Positions 1 to 9,603 of a stretch of 64,000 nt of DNA are shown here, piece after piece (positions within the stretch are counted from its first letter, which is position 1; every line of letters begins with the position of its first letter). The stretch is from Burkholderiales bacterium LSUCC0115. GTDB taxonomy: Bacteria; Pseudomonadota; Gammaproteobacteria; Burkholderiales; Burkholderiaceae_A. The notes under the pieces are model-generated. The model did not search any database. It saw nothing but the letters and a program-made list of their open reading frames with translations, and had not been told where the DNA came from. The position numbers and the translations under genes are program-made. The DNA lies in the NCBI GenBank assembly GCA_009646425.1, contig WJBW01000002.1:124001-188000 (forward strand), in the 5' to 3' direction.

Positions 1-1061
1 TCGGTGTCAGCACCAAACTCAACGCGCAGGGCGACGTTACTCTTGAGCTCCCGCTCAAGACGCTCCCGCAGCTGACGGCTGGTGACGAACTTGCCCTCCT
101 TACCGGCCAAGGGTGAGCTGTTCACCATAAAGTTCATGCTGAGGGTGGGTTCGTCCACCTTGAGCATGGGGAATGGCTCTACCGCTGAAGGATCACAGAC
201 CGTGGTGCCAATGTTCAGATCCTCAATGCCGTTAATCAGCACGATGTCACCGGCTAGAGCCTGATCGACCACCTGCCGATCCAGGCCTTTGAAGGTCAGG
301 ACCTGGTTGATCTTGGCCTTCTTGGGGCTGCCTTCTGGGCCGTCTTGAATGATGACATCCTGAAGCGGACGGATCGTGCCACGGGCCACACGGCCAATGC
401 CAATCTTGCCCACATAGCTCGAATAGTCGAGCGAGCAGATCTGCAGCTGCAGGGGCGCACTGGTGTCGTCGTCACGCACCGGAACATATTTGAGAACGGC
501 CTCGAAGAGCGGCCGCATGTCGGTGCCAGGATTCTTGTGATCGAGCGTCGCCCAGCCGTTCAGAGCCGAGGCATAGACCACCGGAAAATCGAGCTGCTCT
601 TCAGTGGCGCCGAGCTTGTCGAACAAGTCAAAGGTCTGGCTCACCACCCAATCAGGGCGGGAGCCGGGACGGTCAATCTTGTTCACCACCACGATGGGCT
701 TGAGCCCCTGGGCCAATGCCTTGCGGGTCACGAAACGGGTCTGAGGCATGGGGCCTTCGACGGCATCCACCAGCAGCAGCACACCATCGACCATGGACAA
801 GACGCGCTCGACTTCACCACCGAAGTCGGCGTGGCCCGGGGTGTCGACGATGTTGATGTGGGTGTCCTCGTAGGTCACTGCACAGTTCTTGGCGAGGATG
901 GTGATGCCACGCTCCTTCTCAAGGTCATTGGAGTCCATGACCCGTTCGGCAACCGCCTGGTTGGATCGGAAGGTTCCGGACTGAGACAAGAGTTTGTCGA
1001 CCAATGTGGTTTTACCGTGGTCAACGTGGGCAATGATGGCAATGTTGCGCAGCTGGCGCAT
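1..1061 (-). CDS. typA: GTP-binding protein TypA/BipA, C-terminus cut off by window edge
   Basis: Ribosome-associated translational GTPase of the EF-G/LepA superfamily, implicated in stress adaptation and 50S assembly. About 353 N-terminal residues are visible. The P-loop (AHVDHGKTT, residues 11-19), DTPGHADF switch and NKID specificity motif mark the G domain, and a beta-barrel domain follows. The start is the ATG at 1061. It follows truB by 9 bases and is the last visible gene of the rimP-nusA-infB-rbfA-truB-typA run. The C-terminal TypA-specific domain lies outside the window. The family call is secure because of the TypA-type N-terminus [19 protein letters not shown]. Confidence 0.96.
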   Translation of the reverse strand, partial: MRQLRNIAIIAHVDHGKTTLVDKLLSQSGTFRSNQAVAERVMDSNDLEKERGITILAKNCAVTYEDTHINIVDTPGHADFGGEVERVLSMVDGVLLLVDAVEGPMPQTRFVTRKALAQGLKPIVVVNKIDRPGSRPDWVVSQTFDLFDKLGATEEQLDFPVVYASALNGWATLDHKNPGTDMRPLFEAVLKYVPVRDDDTSAPLQLQICSLDYSSYVGKIGIGRVARGTIRPLQDVIIQDGPEGSPKKAKINQVLTFKGLDRQVVDQALAGDIVLINGIEDLNIGTTVCDPSAVEPFPMLKVDEPTLSMNFMVNSSPLAGKEGKFVTSRQLRERLERELKSNVALRVEFGADT

Positions 1062-1070
1062 AGAGACTCC

Positions 1071-2021
1071 CTAGTGAAAAAGTAGTTGCGCGACAAGCCG
1101 CGCGGGCCATAGCCTGTGATCGATCACCTGACCAGTGCCCAGAAAATGTTGTTCGGTATCGTAAAGACGGAACTTGTCAGGCGAGTGACAGCCGGCCGAC
1201 GCCAGTACCTGTGACAGCCTTTCGGCCTCGAAGTCGATCGAGCGGCCAAAGGACAGCTCTTGTGCCTCGGCTGGTGACAGGACGACGGTGGGCCAGTGTT
1301 CGGCCAGGGCATCTACCGGCAGCAGACACGCCTCGCGGTCTTGCAGCACCATCGCATCCAAGGCCTCCAGGCTGATGGCCTGCTCAATTTGGAGACTGCC
1401 CACCCCAGTGCGGCGCAACGCAGCCAAATGGGCCCCACAGCCCAATTGATGACCAATGGTCTGGGCCAGTACCCGGATATAAGTGCCTTTGGAGCAGCGC
1501 ACGCGAATCACAGCGATGGGCGAATCGAACGACAGCAGGTCGATCTGGTGGATGTGGATCTGCCGAGCGGGCTTGTCCACCGTCTGGCCTGCACGGGCGT
1601 ATTCGTAGAGGGGGCGGCCCTGGTGTTTCAGGGCTGAATACATGGGTGGCTTCTGGTCTTGCGAACCCAGCTGGGCGACCAGCACCTGCTCCAGCTCAGC
1701 ACGCGTCACGCAGACAGCCTGACGACTCACGACCTGGCCTTCGGCATCTCCTGTATCGGTCTCTTGCCCCAAAGCCACCGTCGCCACGTAGGTCTTGTCG
1801 GCGTCCAGTCCCTGCTGGGCAAACTTGGTCGCCTCTCCAAACAGCACAGGCAGAATGCCACTGGCCATAGGATCCAGGGTCCCGCCGTGGCCGGCTTTGA
1901 GCGCACCAAAGAGTCGCTTGGCAGCCGAGAGCGCCTGCGTAGAAGACGGGCCCACGGGCTTGTCCAAGACCAACACGCCATTTAAGGCCCTGCGGGGCAG
2001 CCGGGCTGGTAATGCGGTCAT
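1071..2021 (-). CDS. truB: tRNA pseudouridine(55) synthase TruB
   Basis: Converts U55 to pseudouridine in the T-loop of nearly all tRNAs. It has 316 residues, normal for the family. The catalytic motif [10 protein letters not shown] carries the nucleophilic Asp at residue 50. An N-terminal LDKPVGPSS segment and the [13 protein letters not shown] motif are also typical of TruB. Its ATG overlaps the rbfA stop in an ATGA arrangement (2018-2021), so translation is probably coupled. typA follows after 9 bases. Confidence 0.97.
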   Translation of the reverse strand: MTALPARLPRRALNGVLVLDKPVGPSSTQALSAAKRLFGALKAGHGGTLDPMASGILPVLFGEATKFAQQGLDADKTYVATVALGQETDTGDAEGQVVSRQAVCVTRAELEQVLVAQLGSQDQKPPMYSALKHQGRPLYEYARAGQTVDKPARQIHIHQIDLLSFDSPIAVIRVRCSKGTYIRVLAQTIGHQLGCGAHLAALRRTGVGSLQIEQAISLEALDAMVLQDREACLLPVDALAEHWPTVVLSPAEAQELSFGRSIDFEAERLSQVLASAGCHSPDKFRLYDTEQHFLGTGQVIDHRLWPARLVAQLLFH

Positions 2022-2431
2022 GAAGCGTTTCCCTGATTCGCCTGATCGATCAGTTGACTCAAGGCCATGCCTCGGGCGACCGAGTCGTCACGAATGAAAT
2101 GCAGCTCAGGCGTCGAATGGATCTGCAGCCGGCGGCCCAACTGCTGGCGCAGGAAGCCGCGGCAGGCCTTCAGGCCGGCCGCTGTCTTCTCGAAGGTCTG
2201 CTCGTCGTCCGGCAGAACGGTGAAATAGACCTTAGCATGAGTGTAGTCGGGCGAGACCTCGACCTCGGTCAGGGTCACAAACCCAATGCGCGGGTCCTTG
2301 ACCTCGAGTCGCAGCAGCTCCGCTAAGTCTCGCTGGATCTGATCTGCAACTCGAAAGCCCCGGTCGACGGCGGCCTTAGAGGGTGCGCGCGATTTCCTGG
2401 ATTTCGAAGACCTCAAGCTGGTCTCCTTCAT
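2018..2431 (-). CDS. rbfA: 30S ribosome-binding factor RbfA
   Basis: Small KH-fold protein that binds the 30S subunit and assists 16S rRNA 5'-end maturation. It has 137 residues; the core [25 protein letters not shown] is diagnostic. The chosen ATG at 2431 gives a basic 24-residue leader (Ser/Lys/Arg-rich) and overlaps the 3' end of infB by 56 bases. An in-frame TTG a few codons later is possible, but no later start avoids the overlap without cutting into the conserved core. It sits between infB and truB in the usual order. Confidence 0.95.
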   Translation of the reverse strand: MKETSLRSSKSRKSRAPSKAAVDRGFRVADQIQRDLAELLRLEVKDPRIGFVTLTEVEVSPDYTHAKVYFTVLPDDEQTFEKTAAGLKACRGFLRQQLGRRLQIHSTPELHFIRDDSVARGMALSQLIDQANQGNAS

Positions 2432-5174
2432 GGATGTCGTCGTAGCCCTTGAGCGTCAGGCCGCACTCGAAGCCTTCCTTGACCTCTTTGGCATCGTCTT
2501 TGAAGCGCTTCAGGGAGTCGAGCTCGCCCTCCCAGATGACCACGTTCTCGCGCAACAGGCGAATACGCGCACTGCGTCGGATCAGACCCTCGAGCACCAT
2601 ACAGCCGGCAATGTTGCCCAGACGGGAAACCTTGAAGACCTGTCGAATCTCGACCAGACCCAGGGCCACCTCTTTCTTCTCGGGCGCCAGCATGCCCTGC
2701 ATGGCGTTCTTCACGTCGTCGACAGCGTCGTAAATGATGTTGTAGTAACGCAGCTCCACACCATTGGCCTCGGCCAGCTTTTTGGATGTCTGGTCGGCTC
2801 GAACGTTAAAGCCAATGATGACGCCCTTGGAGGCCGTGGCCAGGTTGATGTCGGATTCGGTGATGGCGCCAACCGCGGCGTGTACGACCTGAACACGTAC
2901 TTCGTCGGTCGAGAGCTTCTGCAGCGAAGCAGACAGCGCCTCTTGAGAGCCTTGCACGTCTGCCTTGACGATCAGCGGCAGCACCTTCGCCTGGTCGACC
3001 ATGTTCTCAAACATGTTCTCGAGCTTGGCGGCCTGTTGGCGAGCCAGTCGCACATCGCGGAACTTGCCCTGGCGGAACAGCGCGATCTCACGGGCTTTGC
3101 GCTCATCGCCCAAGGCCATCATCTCGTCACCCGCCTGGGGGACTTCGGTGAGGCCCAAAATCTCTGCGGGGATGGACGGGCCAGCCTCATCAATCGGACG
3201 ACCAGCCTCATCAAGCATGGCTCGGACGCGACCGAAGGCACTGCCAGCCAGCAGAACGTCGCCCTTGCGCAGGGTGCCGGACTGAACCAGGACCGTCGCC
3301 ACAGGGCCACGACCCTTGTCGATGCGAGCCTCGATGACCAATCCCTTGGCCATGGATTTGACAGGCGCCTTGAGCTCCAGAACCTCGGCCTGAAGCAGCA
3401 CGTTTTCGAGCAGATCGTCCACGCCCTGACCGGTCTTGGCCGAGACTTGGATAAACGGTGAATCACCGCCGAACTCCTCTGGTACCACTTCTTCGGCGAC
3501 CAACTCACCCTTGACCCGGTCTGGGTTGGCTTCTGGCTTGTCGATCTTATTAATGGCCACCACAATCGGCACACCCGCCGCCTTGGCGTGGGCGATGGCC
3601 TCTTTGGTTTGCGGCATAACACCGTCGTCGGCCGCGACCACCAGAATGACGATGTCCGTAGCGTTGGCACCACGAGCACGCATGGCGGTAAAGGCCTCGT
3701 GACCCGGGGTATCCAAGAAGGTGATGACGCCTCGGGGGGTCTCGACGTGGTAGGCACCGATGTGCTGGGTGATACCACCAGCCTCGCCCGCGGCCACCTT
3801 GGCCCGACGGATGTAGTCCAGCAGAGAGGTCTTGCCGTGGTCGACGTGGCCCATGATGGTCACAACCGGCGGACGGTTCAGCTCTTCAGCCTGCTGGTCC
3901 TCAACCGACTCTTCCAAAAAGGCCTCTGGGTCGTCGAGCTTGGCCGCAAAGGCCTTGTGGCCCATTTCTTCGACCACAATCATGGCGGTCTCTTGATCCA
4001 AGACCTGGTTGATCGTGACCATCTGGCCCATCTTCATGAGGGTCTTGACGACCTCTGCACCCTTGACGGACATCTTGTGGGCCAAATCGGCCACGGTGAT
4101 GGTCTCGGGGATGTGCACGTCTTTGATGACTGGCTCGGTAGGCGCCACAAAATTGGACTCCACCTTTTCCGTTGACCGGTTGCGCCCCTTGGGGCCGCCA
4201 CGCCAGCCACCAGTACCGCCGGTGGCATCGCCTCTGGTTTTCAGAGCCCGGCGTTTGGCGCCGTCTTCCTGCCAGGTGGACGAGAGCTGAGAAGACTTGA
4301 CCGACTTCTCGTTCTTTTTGTCTTTGGGCTTGTCGCTGCTCTCCTCACCCGGCTTCTTGACGGGTGTCTTGAGCGTGATGGTGTCAGCCTTGGCCTCTGG
4401 CTTGGGAGGCTCTGGGGCCTTGGCGGTCGCTGCCAACTTGCCAGTGCGTGCCGCATTCATCAGACGATTGATGGCCGCGACCTCGTCCTCGACGGCGCGA
4501 CGGGCTTCACTACTGGCCGTGGCCTGCTGGGCTGTGACCTTGCGGACCTTGGATTTCTTCTCGGGCTCTGCCCCGGCTGCACCGGCAGACTCGGCGTCCG
4601 TTACGGCTGATTCGGCCGGTTCGGTCGATGGACTGGTGGCCTCAGCATCCGGCGTTTGGTCAGCAGCCGCACTGGCCGCAGCCTGCTCCGCTGCCTGTGC
4701 CGCAGCACGGGCCTCTTCCTCCGCGGCGAGCTTGGCCAGTCGGGCCTCTTCTTGACGTGCCAGCAGTTCCCGTTGACGGGCAGCCTCTGCCTCGCGACGG
4801 TCGAGTTCAGCCTGGTCGATAGCCGGTGCCGATGGCTCAACGGCTGGTGCATCGGCTGCTGCATCGGTCTCATCGCGCTTCACAAAAACACGCTTCTTGC
4901 GGACTTCGACCTGAATGGTTCTGGACTTGCCAGACCCATCAGCCTGCTTGATCTCAGAGGTCTGACGCTTGGTGATCGTGATCTTCTTGCGCGGGGCCGC
5001 CTCGCTGCCACCATGGGCCTTGCGAAGGGCTTCCAGAAGCTTCTCCTTGTCAGCCTCTGAAATCGGGTCTTCCCCCTTGGTCTTCTTAACGCCAGCCGCC
5101 TTTAACTGCTCGAGTAGTGTCTCGACCGGTAGCTTTAGCTCTGCAGCAAAACTCTCAACATTTTTCGCAGCCAT
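2376..5174 (-). CDS. infB: Translation initiation factor IF-2
   Basis: GTPase that places initiator fMet-tRNA on the 30S subunit and promotes 50S joining. I chose the ATG at 5174 (932 residues) because the protein then begins [14 protein letters not shown], the usual IF2_N start, with GGGAGG upstream; a reading frame open to 5225 would overlap nusA. In order there is an N-terminal IF2_N domain, a long Ala/Glu/Lys/Arg-rich linker to about residue 380, a G domain with [10 protein letters not shown] near residue 440, DTPGHEAF and NKIDKP, then the beta-barrel and C-terminal fMet-tRNA-binding domains. It starts 17 bases after nusA. Confidence 0.97.
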   Translation of the reverse strand: MAAKNVESFAAELKLPVETLLEQLKAAGVKKTKGEDPISEADKEKLLEALRKAHGGSEAAPRKKITITKRQTSEIKQADGSGKSRTIQVEVRKKRVFVKRDETDAAADAPAVEPSAPAIDQAELDRREAEAARQRELLARQEEARLAKLAAEEEARAAAQAAEQAAASAAADQTPDAEATSPSTEPAESAVTDAESAGAAGAEPEKKSKVRKVTAQQATASSEARRAVEDEVAAINRLMNAARTGKLAATAKAPEPPKPEAKADTITLKTPVKKPGEESSDKPKDKKNEKSVKSSQLSSTWQEDGAKRRALKTRGDATGGTGGWRGGPKGRNRSTEKVESNFVAPTEPVIKDVHIPETITVADLAHKMSVKGAEVVKTLMKMGQMVTINQVLDQETAMIVVEEMGHKAFAAKLDDPEAFLEESVEDQQAEELNRPPVVTIMGHVDHGKTSLLDYIRRAKVAAGEAGGITQHIGAYHVETPRGVITFLDTPGHEAFTAMRARGANATDIVILVVAADDGVMPQTKEAIAHAKAAGVPIVVAINKIDKPEANPDRVKGELVAEEVVPEEFGGDSPFIQVSAKTGQGVDDLLENVLLQAEVLELKAPVKSMAKGLVIEARIDKGRGPVATVLVQSGTLRKGDVLLAGSAFGRVRAMLDEAGRPIDEAGPSIPAEILGLTEVPQAGDEMMALGDERKAREIALFRQGKFRDVRLARQQAAKLENMFENMVDQAKVLPLIVKADVQGSQEALSASLQKLSTDEVRVQVVHAAVGAITESDINLATASKGVIIGFNVRADQTSKKLAEANGVELRYYNIIYDAVDDVKNAMQGMLAPEKKEVALGLVEIRQVFKVSRLGNIAGCMVLEGLIRRSARIRLLRENVVIWEGELDSLKRFKDDAKEVKEGFECGLTLKGYDDIHEGDQLEVFEIQEIARTL

Positions 5175-5191
5175 CCAGTCCTCTGCCTCCC

Positions 5192-6685
5192 TTAGTCCGC
5201 CTGGGTTTGCTCGTCGGCAAACCAATGTTCACGTGCCTTCATGATGAGTGCACTGGCGCGCGTCTCATCAACGCCGGACATCTCCATCAACTCATCGACT
5301 GCAAGTTCGGCCAAGTCGTCACGGGTAAAGACCTTGCCGTCAGCCAGCTTGGCCGCCAACTCATGGTCCATGCCCTCCAGGGCCAACAGGTCCTCAGAGG
5401 TCGTTTCGAGTTTTTCTTCCTGGGCAATGGCCTCGGTCAGCAGGGCGTTTCGGGCCCGGTTGCGAAGCTCGTTGACGGTGTCTTCGTCGAATGCCTCGAT
5501 CTCGAGCATCTCGGCGATGGGCACATATGCAATCTCTTCGAGACTGGAGAAGCCCTCGGCCACCAGGACCTCGGCCACCTCTTCGTCCACATCGAGCTTC
5601 TCAACAAAGGTGGCCAGCACCTTGCCGCGCTCTTCCTCAGACTTCTTCTCGGCATCTTCGCTGGTCATGATGTTGATCTGCCAGCCGGTCAGCTCAGAGG
5701 CCAGACGAACGTTCTGTCCGCCGCGGCCGATGGCGATGGCCAATTCGGCCTCATCGACCACCACGTCCATGGCGTGACGCTCCTCGTCCACCACAATGGA
5801 GCTGACATTGGCGGGCGCCAGGGCGCCAATGACAAACTGCGCGGGATCTTCGGACCAGAGCACGATGTCGACACGCTCGCCGGCCAGCTCGTGGGTCACG
5901 GCCTGCACTCGGCTGCCACGTACGCCAACACAGGTGCCAATGGGGTCGATGCGACGGTCTTTGGTGTGGACTGCAATCTTGGCGCGAACACCCGCATCGC
6001 GTGCGGCAGACTTGATCTCCAGCAGTCCCTGCTCGATCTCGGGCACTTCGAGCTCAAAGAGCTTCATGATGAACTCGGGTGCGGTGCGCGAGAGAATGAT
6101 CTGTGGACCACGTGGTGTGCGGTCTACTCGCAGCATGTAGGCCCGAGCCCGGTCACCTGGACGCAGGTTCTCTTTGGGGATCATCTGATCACGGGGCAAG
6201 CGGGCTTCGATCTTGCCAGCCTCAATCAGGACATCCCCACGCTCCAGGCGCTTGACGGTGCCGTTGATGACAGACTCGCCGCGCTCCAGGAAGTCTTTGA
6301 GAATCTGCTCACGCTCGGCCTCGCGAATGCGCTGCAGGATGACCTGCTTGGCAGCCTGAGCACCGATTCGACCAAAGGGAATGGGCTCCAACTCTTCTTC
6401 GATGTAATCACCAACCTCGATGTCCGAGATCTGTTTTTGAGCCTCGGACAAGATGATCTGGAGATCGTGATCCTCGAGCTCACCATCGGGCACCACCAGC
6501 CAGCGACGGAAGGCCTCGTGATCACCGGAGTCCCGGTCAATGGTCACGCGGACATCCACCTCATCGGTGAACTGCTTCTTGGTGGCAGACGCCAAGGCGG
6601 TCTCGATGGCTTGGAATACGATGTCGCGGTCTACGCTCTTCTCGCGTGCAAGTGCATCGGCCAACAGCAGGATCTCACGGCTCAT
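5192..6685 (-). CDS. nusA: Transcription termination/antitermination protein NusA
   Basis: RNA-polymerase-associated elongation factor controlling pausing, termination and antitermination. It has 497 residues: an N-terminal polymerase-binding domain beginning [16 protein letters not shown], an S1 domain around residues 135-200, two KH domains ([16 protein letters not shown] and [13 protein letters not shown]), and a C-terminal pair of acidic helix-hairpin repeats, the proteobacterial long form. The ATG overlaps the rimP stop by four bases (6682-6685). Its own operon carries an intrinsic terminator in the predicted leader at 7226-7249, which could make NusA autoregulatory. Confidence 0.97.
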   Translation of the reverse strand: MSREILLLADALAREKSVDRDIVFQAIETALASATKKQFTDEVDVRVTIDRDSGDHEAFRRWLVVPDGELEDHDLQIILSEAQKQISDIEVGDYIEEELEPIPFGRIGAQAAKQVILQRIREAEREQILKDFLERGESVINGTVKRLERGDVLIEAGKIEARLPRDQMIPKENLRPGDRARAYMLRVDRTPRGPQIILSRTAPEFIMKLFELEVPEIEQGLLEIKSAARDAGVRAKIAVHTKDRRIDPIGTCVGVRGSRVQAVTHELAGERVDIVLWSEDPAQFVIGALAPANVSSIVVDEERHAMDVVVDEAELAIAIGRGGQNVRLASELTGWQINIMTSEDAEKKSEEERGKVLATFVEKLDVDEEVAEVLVAEGFSSLEEIAYVPIAEMLEIEAFDEDTVNELRNRARNALLTEAIAQEEKLETTSEDLLALEGMDHELAAKLADGKVFTRDDLAELAVDELMEMSGVDETRASALIMKAREHWFADEQTQAD

Positions 6686-7182
6686 CGCCTTTTCTCCTTA
6701 AAAGAAAACTCAGGCACCAGACGGGCCTGTTCAAGATCAGACAACTCAAAATCAAGGACCGACTCGCCGTCGGCCTTTTCCTCGAGCACCAGGCGATAGG
6801 CCGGCGCTGCATCTGGGCTGGGTGGACTGTCCAGGCTGGCCAGTCGACCCTCATAATTTCGGCGGTTGTTCAGAGGCCGCTTGAGCTTGAGCTTGACCTG
6901 ACAACCCATAAACCGTTCGAAATGAGCGGGCTTGGTGAGGCGGCGATCCATCCCCGGCGAGGAGACCTCGAGCCGATCAAAATCAACGCCCTCAACCGGC
7001 AACTGATGGACCAACTGATGGGAGACTTGCTCGCAGTCGTTGATGTCAATCAAGCGCTCGCCAGTCGGCACATCAATGAAGACACGCAGAATGCCACCGG
7101 GGGTCTGCTCACAGTCGACGAGCTCGAACCCCAGGGTCGAAACCCCGGCTTCCACCGCCTGCCATGTGCGCTCTGTGACCAA
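6682..7182 (-). CDS. rimP: Ribosome maturation factor RimP
   Basis: Assists late 30S subunit maturation. It has 166 residues with the RimP signature [21 protein letters not shown] and an N-terminal domain carrying LGFELVDCE. The start is TTG at 7182: an in-frame TAG lies immediately upstream, and GGAG is six bases before the TTG. It is the first gene of the rimP-nusA-infB-rbfA-truB-typA operon. A close-to-consensus promoter (7272-7300) and an intrinsic-terminator hairpin lie upstream of the start. Confidence 0.94.
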   Translation of the reverse strand: MVTERTWQAVEAGVSTLGFELVDCEQTPGGILRVFIDVPTGERLIDINDCEQVSHQLVHQLPVEGVDFDRLEVSSPGMDRRLTKPAHFERFMGCQVKLKLKRPLNNRRNYEGRLASLDSPPSPDAAPAYRLVLEEKADGESVLDFELSDLEQARLVPEFSFKEKRR

Positions 7183-7225
7183 CTACCACTCCCAAAACAA
7201 CGACTCAAAGATTTAAATCAAAAAA

Positions 7226-7249
7226 AAATGGGCTCTGTGGAGCCCATTT
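7226..7249 (-). terminator. Intrinsic terminator / possible attenuator in rimP leader
   Basis: On the minus strand a 10-bp perfect stem (AAATGGGCTC / GAGCCCATTT) with a four-base CACA loop is followed by a run of nine T (7220-7228). It lies 47 bases past the rluB stop, so it can end rluB transcripts. It is also downstream of the predicted rimP promoter at 7272-7300, so transcripts started there must read through it to reach rimP-nusA-infB. Confidence 0.88.
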
Positions 7250-7271
7250 CTGTGAAATCAGTTCTGCCGCG

Positions 7272-7300
7272 ATTATAAAGGCTTGGGACTCGCGAATCAA
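7272..7300 (-). promoter_or_regulatory. Predicted sigma-70 promoter of the rimP-nusA-infB operon
   Basis: Minus strand: -35 TTGATT (7295-7300), 17-base spacer, -10 TATAAT (7272-7277). The -35 box overlaps the rluB stop codon. The predicted transcript start is near 7264, about 15 bases before the terminator stem and about 80 bases before rimP. Box quality and ideal spacing support the call; no experiment is implied. Confidence 0.72.
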
Positions 7301-8748
7301 CTCGCCGGAGGCTTTCTGGGCCCTTTTTTACGCGGCCCAGACCGGCCCGCTGGCCGGCCACTGCCGCCGGGACCGGAGGCCTGACCAGCCGGTCGGGGCC
7401 CACCCCCACCCGCAGCCCCACTACCCGGCTTCTTGCGGCGTTTGCCTGCGCCCTGGCGCTGGGGAGCCGAGAGGTGCGGGCCGGATGGCTTGGCCGTCCC
7501 CCACGTCGTCTGCAAGGGATTCGGTCGCTTGGCGCCTTGACGCTTTTTGATAGGACCCGCCAGTTGAGACAGGTGAGCGTCAGGCCCAGAGGGCTGCCAC
7601 TCATCGTCCTGGTCCTCCGCGTCCCAATCCTGCTCATCCAAGGCTCGGTCATGGGGGTCTTGCTGAACGCGCTGGCCGGAGGACATGGGACCACCAAAGG
7701 TCTCTGACCCTGGGCGCTGCCGGGCCTGAGACCTGCCTTTCTTCTGGGGGGGACGACCCGCACCCGGAGCCCTCAGCCCAACTGAGCCCATGAGCGCGGC
7801 AACCGCTGCTTCATTCAGGTCGGCCGACTGGCCGCGACGCAGGCTAGGCGGCAAAGCCACCAGGCCGTAGCGAATGCGAATCAGGCGACTGACCGTGCGC
7901 CCAACGGCCTCGAACATTCGACGAACCTCGCGGTTGCGTCCCTCGCGAATGACCACCTTGTACCAGCGGTTCGCACCCTCGCCACCAGCAGGCTCAATCT
8001 GATCGAACTGAGCTGCTGCCTGGCCATCGCCCAGGTCAATGCCTGAGCGAAGCTGCTCGAGCTGCTCATCTTCTAGCTCACCGAGAACCCGAACCGCATA
8101 TTCACGCTCCACCTCGTTGCGCGGGTGCATGAGACGGTTCGCCAGTTCGCCGGAAGTCGTAAACAAGAGCAGGCCCTCGGTGTTGACGTCCAGACGGCCG
8201 ACGGTAATCCAGCGCCCAAATTTGACGGACGGCAGCTTTTTGAAGACGGTGACCCGGTGCTGGGGATCTGACTTGGTGACAATCTCGCCAGCTGGCTTGT
8301 GATAGGCCAATACCCGAACGGGCGGAGGCTGGACACGGAACCGGATGGGCTTGCCATTGACCTTGACCTGGTCGGTATGACTGATGCGTTGGCCAATGTG
8401 AGCCGGCGTGCCATTGACCGACACACGGCCAGCGAGGATCAGTTCCTCCATCTCCCGACGGGAGCCAATGCCGGCGTCAGCCAGCACCTTGTGTAACTTC
8501 GGTGGGTCGTAGTCCAAGCCCGATGGCTTGGCTGTGAGTTGTTCCTTCTGCTCGGCATCCTGAGCCAGAAAGGGCAGCGGCTCCTCGGGCAGGTCGTCAT
8601 CGGGCGCGCCAGCCTGGCTGTCCTCGGTGGCGTCCATCTCGAGCTCATCGTCCTCAAACAACAGGTCATCGGCCTGCGCGGCGTCAAAGTCTTCGAACTG
8701 ATCGACTGGATCGGTGGGTTTGTCCAACTGGGAATCCTTCTGACTCAT
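7297..8748 (-). CDS. rluB: 23S rRNA pseudouridine synthase, RluB family, with long low-complexity tails
   Basis: Isomerises a uridine in helix 80 of 23S rRNA (U2605 in E. coli RluB). It has 483 residues, much longer than the roughly 290 of E. coli RluB. An acidic Asp/Glu-rich N-terminal extension covers residues 1-85. Then come an S4 RNA-binding domain ([18 protein letters not shown]) and the RSU-type catalytic domain with [14 protein letters not shown] containing the catalytic Asp. The last 150 or so residues form a disordered tail rich in Gly, Pro, Arg, Lys and Gln. The ATG overlaps the scpB stop by four bases. The extensions are probably RNA-binding or charge-balancing; that part is inference. 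Confidence 0.92.
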   Translation of the reverse strand: MSQKDSQLDKPTDPVDQFEDFDAAQADDLLFEDDELEMDATEDSQAGAPDDDLPEEPLPFLAQDAEQKEQLTAKPSGLDYDPPKLHKVLADAGIGSRREMEELILAGRVSVNGTPAHIGQRISHTDQVKVNGKPIRFRVQPPPVRVLAYHKPAGEIVTKSDPQHRVTVFKKLPSVKFGRWITVGRLDVNTEGLLLFTTSGELANRLMHPRNEVEREYAVRVLGELEDEQLEQLRSGIDLGDGQAAAQFDQIEPAGGEGANRWYKVVIREGRNREVRRMFEAVGRTVSRLIRIRYGLVALPPSLRRGQSADLNEAAVAALMGSVGLRAPGAGRPPQKKGRSQARQRPGSETFGGPMSSGQRVQQDPHDRALDEQDWDAEDQDDEWQPSGPDAHLSQLAGPIKKRQGAKRPNPLQTTWGTAKPSGPHLSAPQRQGAGKRRKKPGSGAAGGGGPRPAGQASGPGGSGRPAGRSGPRKKGPRKPPAS

Positions 8749-9386
8749 GGTGCCTCGGCCGAGGGGGTCTCGCCCGCTTGGTGGGGTGCTGCGGTTGAAT
8801 CGGCCGCCGACAAATCGGTGACTGGCGCGTCTGAACCACCCGCCTGCAGCAGCATGTGGGTGGCCGCCTCAGACCAGCCATCTTCGAGGGGAGGCAGTTC
8901 CTGTAGGGACCGCAGTCCCAGGTCATCCAAAAACTGCCGGGTCGTGCCGTAGAGGGCCGGACGGCCGGGCGCATCACGGTGACCAATGGCCTCGACCCAG
9001 CCCCGGTCTTCCAGGGACTTGATCACTGGAGAGGCCACGACCACGCCGCGGATCTCCTCGATGTCCCCACGGGTCACAGGCTGACGATAGGCGATGATGG
9101 CCAGGGTCTCCATGACCGCTCTGGAGTAGCGGGTCGGCTTTTCGCTCTTGAGACGATCGAGGTACTCGCGCATCTCTGGGCGAGACTGGAACCGCCAGCC
9201 AGAGGCAAGCGGCACCAGCTCGACGCTGCGGTCATGCCAATCGCGACGCAAATCGTCGAGCAGCAGACGGATCGTCTCCTCGTCGAATTCATCTTCAAAT
9301 AGCCGCCTGAGCTGAGCCGTTGACATGGGCTCATTGCTCGTCAACAAGGCGGCCTCTAAAACGCGTTTAGCCTCGGCCGTGTTCAT
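8745..9386 (-). CDS. scpB: Segregation and condensation protein B
   Basis: Winged-helix kleisin-associated subunit that works with ScpA and SMC in chromosome condensation and segregation. It has 213 residues; the core [21 protein letters not shown] and the later [18 protein letters not shown] are diagnostic. The ATG at 9386 lies only 17 bases after the CCA end of tRNA-Ser, so it is probably cotranscribed with the tRNA. scpA is not next to it. rluB follows with a four-base overlap. Confidence 0.94.
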   Translation of the reverse strand: MNTAEAKRVLEAALLTSNEPMSTAQLRRLFEDEFDEETIRLLLDDLRRDWHDRSVELVPLASGWRFQSRPEMREYLDRLKSEKPTRYSRAVMETLAIIAYRQPVTRGDIEEIRGVVVASPVIKSLEDRGWVEAIGHRDAPGRPALYGTTRQFLDDLGLRSLQELPPLEDGWSEAATHMLLQAGGSDAPVTDLSAADSTAAPHQAGETPSAEAP

Positions 9387-9403
9387 ATCTTTATCAAATG
9401 GTG

Positions 9404-9494
9404 TGGCGGAGAGAGGGGGATTCGAACCCCCGATAGGCTATTAACCTATACACGCTTTCCAGGCGTGCGACTTAAACCACTCATCCATCTCTCC
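9404..9494 (-). tRNA. tRNA-Ser (anticodon GGA)
   Basis: A 91-nt class II tRNA with an encoded CCA end (9404-9406). The acceptor stem pairs GGAGAGA (9488-9494) with its complement at 9408-9414. The anticodon loop CTGGAAA sits between CACGC and GCGTG, giving anticodon GGA for UCC/UCU codons. The long variable arm (TAGGTTAATAGCCTA) is typical of tRNA-Ser, and the T-arm loop GTTCGAATC is intact. It lies between acs and scpB on the same strand. Confidence 0.97.
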
Positions 9495-9603
9495 GCAGAG
9501 AGGACATCCAACCCGAGGCCAAAGCCTGAGGTCAAGGGCGAGAGTGTATCAGGCAGGTGACCCCTTGCGTGAGCCCCCTGCCCCAAAACAGAACCCGGCG
9601 CGA

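Noticed and set aside
5117-6799. A 560-codon open frame opposite nusA
   Set aside because: Antisense shadow of nusA with no start signal or family resemblance.
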